DNA of 19,913 nt from Flavicella sp049625305 (lineage in GTDB: Bacteria > Bacteroidota > Bacteroidia > Flavobacteriales > Flavobacteriaceae), in assembly GCA_049625305.1 (NCBI GenBank), contig JBMZVD010000040.1, positions 1 through 19,913 of the forward strand. Direction: 5' to 3'. Positions 1 to 6,406 of the stretch are shown piece after piece; within the stretch, counting starts at the first letter, position 1, and each line of letters opens with the position of its first letter. The position numbers and the translations under genes were made by a program. The notes under the pieces are model-generated. The model searched no databases. It was given only the letters and a program-made list of their open reading frames with translations, and had not been told where the DNA came from.

Positions 1-290
1 ATATAGCACTTGATATTCAAGGGACTACTCTAGGGGAAGAAAAAGTCGCTAAACCCCACAATACAATTGCAGTTTATCCCAATCCAAGTTCAGAAAGTAT
101 TGTGGTTGAAGGATTTAATGTCGGTGAAAAATTTCAAGTACAGGTGTTTGATATAATTGGTACGCAAGTTTTAAAAAAGCAAATGAAAACTCCAATCATT
201 GATGTTTCAAGGCTGAATGAAGGAATATATATCCTAAGAGTTTCAAATGGAAATCAGCACAAAACATTAAAGTTTAGTAAGAAAAACTAA
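1..290 (+). CDS. C-terminal fragment of a T9SS-exported protein
   Basis: The reading frame is open from base 3 to the TAA at 288-290 and has no start in the window, so only the last 95 or so residues are present. They contain the type A sorting domain of the type IX secretion system. It opens with V-Y-P-N-P-S, continues through a beta-rich stretch with V-F-D-I-I-G-T-Q-V, and ends with an E-G-I-Y-I-L-R-V strand and a short basic tail. Such tails direct a protein across the outer membrane and are then removed. The 27 residues before the tail are too few to identify the catalytic or binding domain. The next gene begins 23 bases downstream on the same strand, so this protein probably belongs to the same galactan-related transcription unit. 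Confidence 0.85.
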   Translation, partial: IALDIQGTTLGEEKVAKPHNTIAVYPNPSSESIVVEGFNVGEKFQVQVFDIIGTQVLKKQMKTPIIDVSRLNEGIYILRVSNGNQHKTLKFSKKN

Positions 291-313
291 CATTTTAGTA
301 CTTATAATTTTAG

Positions 314-3300
314 ATGAAACTGAATAAATCAAACGATACTATGAATAGGTTTTTAATACTGTATTTGGTAGGTATTGCTATGGGCTATACTTCTTGTAGC
401 AAAAAGTCACAGACGGTCTTAAAAAAACAAAAGTTCAATGAAAATTGGGTTTTTAAAAGGCTAGATACACCTTCTGATACCGCTTTCTTTTATAGAAATA
501 GTAGCGAATCAGATTGGATACCTGTCACCTTGCCTCATACAACCCAATTGGAGCCAAAAGTAGTACAAAAGCAATGGCAAGGGGTTTCTTGGTACCGTAA
601 AAAATTTAGCATTCCACCTGAAATGGAAGGGAAGCGTCTCTTTTTAAAGTTTGAAGGAGCCATGAATATTGCTGAAGTATGGATCAATGAAAAAAAAATG
701 ATCCGACATCAGGGAGGCTATTTACCTTTTGTAATTGACATGACAGAAGCGGTGGATATGGATTCAGAAAATACCATTGCGGTACGTTTGGATAATAGAG
801 ACAACCCCATTACAGGTCCTAAACCATTACAGAAATTGGATTTTAATACCTATGGAGGAATCTATAGAAATGTTTGGTTGGTTGCCAAAAATCGGCTTTA
901 CATTACGGATCCTATTTTAGAAAATAAAACCGCAAGTGGAGGTGTTTTTGTAAGGTATTCAAAAGTAACAAGAGCAAGTGCGATTGCTAGAATACAAACA
1001 CATGTACGCAATACATCTAAAAGAACACTTGTGTATTCAGTGCGAAATACCCTGTTAGATAATGATGGGAAAAGTTTAGTCAAAGTTTCAAAAAAGGTAT
1101 CCATTGCCGCGAATAGTGAACAGGAGATGTTGACGAATCTAGAGGTAAAAAACCCAAAATTATGGGGACCTCAACATCCAAATTTGTATACATTATCGAC
1201 TGAACTCCTTGAAAATGGAATCGTTGTGGACCGAGAAACACAAAAAATTGGTTTTAAAAACATCGAATTTAAAGGACAAGATCTATACCTAAATGGTGAA
1301 AAAATCTTTTTGAGAGGAGTCAACCGACACCAAGAATACCCACATATAGGCTATGCACTTTCAGACAATGCCCAATACAGAGACGCCTATAAAATCAAAG
1401 AAGCTGGTTTTGATTATGTACGCCTGTCCCATTACCCACACAGTACTGCTTTTATGGAAGCCTGTGATGTATTGGGATTACTCACCATTGACGCCATTTT
1501 AGGCTGGCAGTATTTTAGCGAAGATCCGAAGTTTCAAGAACAGGTTTTCCAAACAGCCAGAAATTTAATTCGTAGAGATCGCAACCATCCCTCTGTGTTG
1601 GCTTGGGAAGTATCTTTGAATGAATCTTGGATGCCAGAAGTATTTATTGATTCTCTAACAGCCATAGCACATAAAGAATATCCAGGCAAACAATGTTTTA
1701 CAGCAGGTTGGCAATCTTACGGTTACGATATGTATTTGCAAGCACGACAACACCGACTGCAACACTACGATCCGAGTATTCAAAAACCCTACAATGTTTC
1801 AGAGTATGGAGATTGGGAATACTATGCCATGAATGCGGGGTTGCAACAAGATAGTTGGAGTGGATTACTACAAAAAGAACGTTCGAGTCGACAATTGAGA
1901 ACAGCAGGAGAAACAGCCCTGTTGCAACAAGCGACTAACATTCAAGAAGCTCACAATGACAATCTTAAAACACCTGCATTTGCTGATGGCTATTGGGTCA
2001 TGTTTGACTACAACAGAGGCTATGCTGATGATTTGGAAGCTTCCGGAATTATGGATATTTACAGGATTCCCAAACCGGCCTATTATTTTTTCAAAAGTCA
2101 ACGAAGTTCTGAAGAGTTTATGGGAGCACCTATGGTACAAATTGCAAATAATTGGACGGAAAATAGTCCCTTGGAGGTGCGGGTTTTTAGCAATTGTGAT
2201 GCCGTTGCATTGTTTTTAAATGGCAAAAAATTGGGACTACAAAAACCAGATGTCAATCGGACAACTACCCATCTAAAGCACCCTCCTTTTACTTTTCAAA
2301 TTCAAAAATTTCAGAAAGGAGTTTTAGAAGCACATGCTTATATAAAGGATTCGTTGGTGGCAAGTCACAGCGTGCGTACTCCTGAAGCTCCCAATAGAAT
2401 AGAAGTTCAAAAAGATACTACCTGTAAAGATATAAAAAAGGGAACCTTAGATATACATATTGTACATGCAGTAGTGAAAGACACAAACGGTACCTTAGTA
2501 CCAAACTTTGATGGAGAGATTCTATTTTCTGTAGAAGGGGATAAAAACGCTGAATGGATAGGTGAAAACCCTGTTGCTTGTGAAGCGGGGATAGCTTCAA
2601 TACTTATCAAAACGAGAGTTGCCATAGATTCTCTAAAAATAAAAGCTACTTCAGAAAAATTAGATTCTTTAAAAAGGAATCAAAACGCTGCAGTAAAATT
2701 TATGAATGAAGTTGAAGAAACTGATAGTATGGGTAACATTCCAAAACATTTTTCCAAGCTTCAAAATAAGTACAAAGACTATTGTATGGTAAGAGGCGCA
2801 GCGAAAAAAAGACAAATAGCACTTACTTTTGATGACGGGCCGAGTGCATTTACTCGAAAGATCTTAAAAGTTTTAAACGCTCATAAAGCAAAAGGAACTT
2901 TTTTTTGGCAAGGAGATGCCTTACATGACAAGGAAGTAATTGTAGAACTAACCCAAAAAAGTGGTCACCTCATAGCAAATCACAGTTGGGATCATAGCAA
3001 TGGGTGGGAAATGGCGAATCAAGTACTTTGGGAGACCCAAATAGAAAAGACATTTGACACATTTAAAAAGTATGGTATTGAAAATTCAAAACTCTTTAGG
3101 CCCCCTTTTGGAGGTATTACGGAAGAACAAATTGACTTTTTAAAACAAAAAGAAGTCAAAACGGTACTGTGGTCCTTGACGACAAGAGACTGGGATACTG
3201 CTAAAAATCATACACAAACACTTTTTGAGACATTTAAAAATAACCTACACAATGGTGCAATCGTATTGCTTCATGACGTAGCCTATGGTAAAGAATCCGA

Positions 3301-3394
3301 CCTTTTAATGGCATTAGAAAAAATGCTACTGTATGGCGAAAGCCTTGGCTACGATTTTGTGACAGTGCAAAAAATTAGTGAGAATAATTTATAA
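314..3394 (+). CDS. Lipoprotein fusing GH2 beta-galactosidase-type enzyme with a CE4 (NodB) polysaccharide deacetylase
   Basis: This 1026-residue protein starts with a lipoprotein signal: a hydrophobic stretch ends at Cys28 (Y-T-S-C). No acidic export signal follows the cysteine, so a periplasmic rather than surface location is my guess. Residues 40-190 are the GH2 sugar-binding fold, 195-310 the Ig-like domain and 315-600 the TIM barrel. The barrel keeps the R-L-S-H-Y-P motif (370-375), the acid/base Glu437 in L-N-E-S and the nucleophile Glu497 in S-E-Y-G. Residues 605-690 resemble DUF4982, and 693-785 a GH2 C-terminal beta domain. Residues 833-1026 are a complete NodB deacetylase: T-F-D-D-G-P at 838-843, H-S-W-D-H at 890-894, R-P-P-F-G at 929-933 and L-L-H-D with His987. 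The GH2 half probably trims galactose from galactan oligomers; beta-galactosidase is favoured by the GH53 neighbours, not proven. An ATG at 341 is an alternative start that keeps the signal. Confidence 0.92.
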   Translation: MKLNKSNDTMNRFLILYLVGIAMGYTSCSKKSQTVLKKQKFNENWVFKRLDTPSDTAFFYRNSSESDWIPVTLPHTTQLEPKVVQKQWQGVSWYRKKFSIPPEMEGKRLFLKFEGAMNIAEVWINEKKMIRHQGGYLPFVIDMTEAVDMDSENTIAVRLDNRDNPITGPKPLQKLDFNTYGGIYRNVWLVAKNRLYITDPILENKTASGGVFVRYSKVTRASAIARIQTHVRNTSKRTLVYSVRNTLLDNDGKSLVKVSKKVSIAANSEQEMLTNLEVKNPKLWGPQHPNLYTLSTELLENGIVVDRETQKIGFKNIEFKGQDLYLNGEKIFLRGVNRHQEYPHIGYALSDNAQYRDAYKIKEAGFDYVRLSHYPHSTAFMEACDVLGLLTIDAILGWQYFSEDPKFQEQVFQTARNLIRRDRNHPSVLAWEVSLNESWMPEVFIDSLTAIAHKEYPGKQCFTAGWQSYGYDMYLQARQHRLQHYDPSIQKPYNVSEYGDWEYYAMNAGLQQDSWSGLLQKERSSRQLRTAGETALLQQATNIQEAHNDNLKTPAFADGYWVMFDYNRGYADDLEASGIMDIYRIPKPAYYFFKSQRSSEEFMGAPMVQIANNWTENSPLEVRVFSNCDAVALFLNGKKLGLQKPDVNRTTTHLKHPPFTFQIQKFQKGVLEAHAYIKDSLVASHSVRTPEAPNRIEVQKDTTCKDIKKGTLDIHIVHAVVKDTNGTLVPNFDGEILFSVEGDKNAEWIGENPVACEAGIASILIKTRVAIDSLKIKATSEKLDSLKRNQNAAVKFMNEVEETDSMGNIPKHFSKLQNKYKDYCMVRGAAKKRQIALTFDDGPSAFTRKILKVLNAHKAKGTFFWQGDALHDKEVIVELTQKSGHLIANHSWDHSNGWEMANQVLWETQIEKTFDTFKKYGIENSKLFRPPFGGITEEQIDFLKQKEVKTVLWSLTTRDWDTAKNHTQTLFETFKNNLHNGAIVLLHDVAYGKESDLLMALEKMLLYGESLGYDFVTVQKISENNL

Positions 3395-3406
3395 AACGTA
3401 ACGGCG

Positions 3407-4456
3407 ATGTTTTTAAAAAGAAAACTATTTTTTTTAACAAGTGTTTTTTATGTATTCATAGTAAATTCTACAATAGGACAAGAATTTATAGTAGGAGCAG
3501 ATCTTTCCTTTTTAAAAGAAGCTGAAGATGCTGGTTTTGAATTCAAAGAAAATAACAAGGTTACCTCAGGCTTAGAAATTTTTAAAAGCCATGGCTACAC
3601 TTGGGTGCGTTTGCGTTTGTTTCACAATCCCACAGATTTGCCTAATAACTTAGCATATACAATCGATGCTGCAAAAAAAGCAAAAGAAAAGGGGTTCAAA
3701 CTTTTGCTTAATTTTCATTATTCCGACACTTGGGCAGATCCTTCGCGTCAAAATATCCCCAAGGCTTGGCTTGGGAAAAATGCGAAAGAATTGGGGATTG
3801 CCATACAAGCCTACACAAAAAAAGTACTCGTTGCATTTAAAGCTGCAGCAATCTATCCTGATATGGTTCAAATTGGAAATGAAATTAGCCATGGTATGTT
3901 ATGGCCACACGGCAGCTTACCTGAGAATTGGGATAATTTTGCTGCCTTTATCAAGGCTGGAATCTCAGGGGTACATGCCAGCGCTAAGGGAGGGACTGTA
4001 CCGAAAATTATGATTCATATCGCCAACGGTGGCGATGCTGGATTTACCAAATATTTTTTTGACACCCTTCATTCTTATACTCTCGACTATGATATTATTG
4101 GGCAATCTTATTATCCTGAATGGCATGGAAATTTGAGGGATTTAGAAGATTGTTTGGCCTATATGGCAGTCTCTTATGACAAAGACATTGTAATTGTTGA
4201 AACGTCTTATCATTTCAAACCCGCCAATTTTATCGACAAAGCGGGGCCTTTTCCTGAAAGTAAAGATGGTCAAAAAAAGTTCTTACAAGCAGTCGCAACA
4301 ATCGTTCGAAAAGTACCAAATAATAGAGGTAAAGGATTGTTTTGGTGGGAACCTGCAGCTCCAAATAAGCCCTTTTCTTACAGTACTTTTTTTGATGAAA
4401 AAGGAGGAGTACTTCCTGTTATTGATGTATTTAATACAGAAGACAAAGAATTTTAA
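3407..4456 (+). CDS. GH53 endo-beta-1,4-galactanase, periplasmic type
   Basis: This 349-residue arabinogalactan endo-beta-1,4-galactosidase hydrolyses beta-1,4-galactan internally. A signal peptide (about residues 1-24, cleaved near T-I-G) precedes one GH53 TIM barrel that starts at G-A-D-L-S-F (30-35). The family motifs W-V-R-L-R (66-70) and N-F-H-Y-S-D-T-W-A-D-P (102-112) are present. The acid/base is Glu159 in Q-I-G-N-E, and the nucleophile is Glu265 in I-V-E-T-S. A W-W-E-P motif near 313 closes the barrel. There is no C-terminal sorting domain, so it should stay in the periplasm and act on imported oligomers, unlike its T9SS-tailed neighbour. It begins 12 bases after the GH2-CE4 gene, which indicates one operon. 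Length is normal for a single-domain GH53. Confidence 0.93.
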   Translation: MFLKRKLFFLTSVFYVFIVNSTIGQEFIVGADLSFLKEAEDAGFEFKENNKVTSGLEIFKSHGYTWVRLRLFHNPTDLPNNLAYTIDAAKKAKEKGFKLLLNFHYSDTWADPSRQNIPKAWLGKNAKELGIAIQAYTKKVLVAFKAAAIYPDMVQIGNEISHGMLWPHGSLPENWDNFAAFIKAGISGVHASAKGGTVPKIMIHIANGGDAGFTKYFFDTLHSYTLDYDIIGQSYYPEWHGNLRDLEDCLAYMAVSYDKDIVIVETSYHFKPANFIDKAGPFPESKDGQKKFLQAVATIVRKVPNNRGKGLFWWEPAAPNKPFSYSTFFDEKGGVLPVIDVFNTEDKEF

Positions 4457-4467
4457 TTGAATTGCTA

Positions 4468-6129
4468 ATGCAATATAAGCACACCTTTTGTTGGTTTTTT
4501 CTATTTATTCAAGTCACAATAGCGCAGTCTATTGAGATTGTTTCGTATGCAGAGAATCCAATAGAAGTACATCCATTGACAGGTGGTGAGTTGGTAGTAA
4601 ATTATACTTATACCAGTGAACCCAATTCGGAAGGCAATCATATTTATATAGGTTTGGAGCTTTTTGATGCTTCGGGTGCTTTTCAACGTGTTTTAAGTGG
4701 GCAAACCCTTCAAAATCAGACTATAGGAAATGGGGTTGATGGTACTGTGACGCTCTTTGTTGGTAGTGTCCATGCATTGACTGAAAATTTACCTTCAGGG
4801 TATTTTTATAAGGTAAAAGCTATTTTATTTAGAAGTCAATCATGGGAAGCTATTGCAATAGACTTGTATGAGAATTTGATTCTCGAGGACACTAGTGGTT
4901 ATGTATTTGATACGAATCATATTGTCAAAGGAGTAGATATAAGTTGGATGACTGAAATAGAGAATTCGGGTTTTACATGGAAAGATAAGAGCGGTAATAC
5001 ATCAGAATTGTTATCTATATTACGAGAGCACCAACTCAATGCTGTGCGGCTTAGGGTTTGGGTTAACCCCTTTAATTCAGAAGCAAATGGCTATTGTTCC
5101 ATTGAGGATACGGTTGTTAAAGCAAAAATAGCAGTAGCAAACAGCATGGAGGTATTGCTTTCAATTCATTATAGTGATGGGTGGGCAGATCCTGCAAATC
5201 AAACAGTACCGGTAGCTTGGACTGATTTTACTGTGGACCAATTGGAGGCAGCGGTATACAATCATACATTGGATGTTTTAGATGCGTTGCAGCAAGAAAA
5301 TATCACTCCTAAATGGGTACAGATTGGTAACGAAACCAATAATGGTATGTTGTGGGAACACGGCAAAGCATCCGAAACGAATGGTTTTGAAAACTATGCT
5401 ACATTTGTAAATGCAGGTATGCGAGCGGTTAAACACAGCAATGAAAAAATTGGTACAGTTTTGCATTTGGGAACAGGAACTGATAATGATTTGTGTACTT
5501 GGAATATTGACGGACTCATTGATAATGGAATTCAAATAGAAGACTTAGACGTTATTGGTTTGTCCTTATATCCCGACGCGACAAATTGGATGGAAAGTGT
5601 GGATGTACTCATCGAGAATATAAAACAATTGAAAGCCAGATACGGCAAAGAGGTACTTGTGGCAGAGGTGGGCTTTGATGTTTTCAACACACAATTATCC
5701 TATCAACTTTTACGGTATTTGATAGAAAAAATTAAATTGGCAAATGCTCTAGGAGTTTTTTATTGGGAACCTATAGCATACCCAGGTTGGAAGTCCTATT
5801 ACAAAGGTGCCTGGAATAGTGACGGTAGTCCATCCCCAGCCTTGGAGGCATTTATAGACAATTTATCGACCTTCGAAATCCCCTTTAAAATTAAACCCTT
5901 AGATCTTGGATATCCAACTATTGAAACAACCTCAGATACATTATTAATAGCACCAAACGATCGTATTGATTCTTCTTTTTATGTTTATAATACACTAGGT
6001 GTTTTGCTTTTTAAGCTTAAAAATAATTTTTCAAACATGGTTGTAGATATATCTCATCTTCCAAGTGGACTCTATGTTTTAAAATCCAATAAAGGCTTTT
6101 CTGAATTTTTTCAAAAAGTAAAAGATTGA
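4468..6129 (+). CDS. Secreted GH53 endo-beta-1,4-galactanase with N-terminal beta-sandwich and T9SS-like tail
   Basis: I start at the ATG at 4468 (553 residues); an in-frame TTG two codons earlier is less likely. The signal peptide ends near A-Q (18-20). Residues 21-140 form an unnamed beta-rich module that recurs at the N-terminus of the 983-residue protein downstream. Residues 152-468 are GH53: V-D-I-S-W (156-160), V-R-L-R-V-W, I-H-Y-S-D-G-W-A-D-P, acid/base Glu289 in Q-I-G-N-E and nucleophile Glu400 in V-A-E-V. The last 65 residues look like a T9SS type A tail: Y-V-Y-N-T-L-G-V, then S-G-L-Y-V-L-K. The usual Y-P-N-P opening is replaced by L-I-A-P-N-D, so the tail is divergent. The enzyme probably makes the first outside cuts in galactan. 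It follows the other GH53 gene after 11 bases. The two catalytic domains are clearly diverged, so this is not a recent duplication. Confidence 0.92.
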   Translation: MQYKHTFCWFFLFIQVTIAQSIEIVSYAENPIEVHPLTGGELVVNYTYTSEPNSEGNHIYIGLELFDASGAFQRVLSGQTLQNQTIGNGVDGTVTLFVGSVHALTENLPSGYFYKVKAILFRSQSWEAIAIDLYENLILEDTSGYVFDTNHIVKGVDISWMTEIENSGFTWKDKSGNTSELLSILREHQLNAVRLRVWVNPFNSEANGYCSIEDTVVKAKIAVANSMEVLLSIHYSDGWADPANQTVPVAWTDFTVDQLEAAVYNHTLDVLDALQQENITPKWVQIGNETNNGMLWEHGKASETNGFENYATFVNAGMRAVKHSNEKIGTVLHLGTGTDNDLCTWNIDGLIDNGIQIEDLDVIGLSLYPDATNWMESVDVLIENIKQLKARYGKEVLVAEVGFDVFNTQLSYQLLRYLIEKIKLANALGVFYWEPIAYPGWKSYYKGAWNSDGSPSPALEAFIDNLSTFEIPFKIKPLDLGYPTIETTSDTLLIAPNDRIDSSFYVYNTLGVLLFKLKNNFSNMVVDISHLPSGLYVLKSNKGFSEFFQKVKD

Positions 6130-6406
6130 TAAATTATTTCTAGTCGACAAAAAGAGTTTATTTAGAAAGGTATATACAAGTTTTTAAATACCAATTAACA
6201 CTACAAATATTCCTAATAATTTACCTTTTAAACATCGTATTTAATAGTATAATGAGCATAAGTTTTTATTATTATGTATTCATAAAGTCTATTGTCTTCA
6301 TGTCTTTTTTAGTTCATGTCTCTTTACTTTCGTTTATGATTAGCATAAGATAATTGCACTAAAATCCCCCAAAAAATGTTATTGAAAATTTATAAAAAAT
6401 ATTGTT
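6130..6406. other. 277-base AT-rich gap dividing the galactan locus
   Basis: I find no coding region, RNA gene or clear terminator here. The gap separates the GH2/GH53 group from the downstream 983-residue gene, so it is the likeliest place for a second promoter. No good match to TAnnTTTG is present; TACTTTCG at 6325-6332 is the closest and lacks a well-spaced partner. Two short direct repeats are visible: TTCATGTCT at 6297-6305 and 6313-6321, and AGCATAAG at 6255-6262 and 6342-6349. They could bind a regulator, but repeats this short can arise by chance in such AT-rich DNA. Confidence 0.4.

Noticed and set aside
1868..2219. Overlapping open frames inside the GH2 gene on both strands
   Set aside because: They sit within a strongly supported gene, lack recognisable motifs and start signals, and look like frame shadows.
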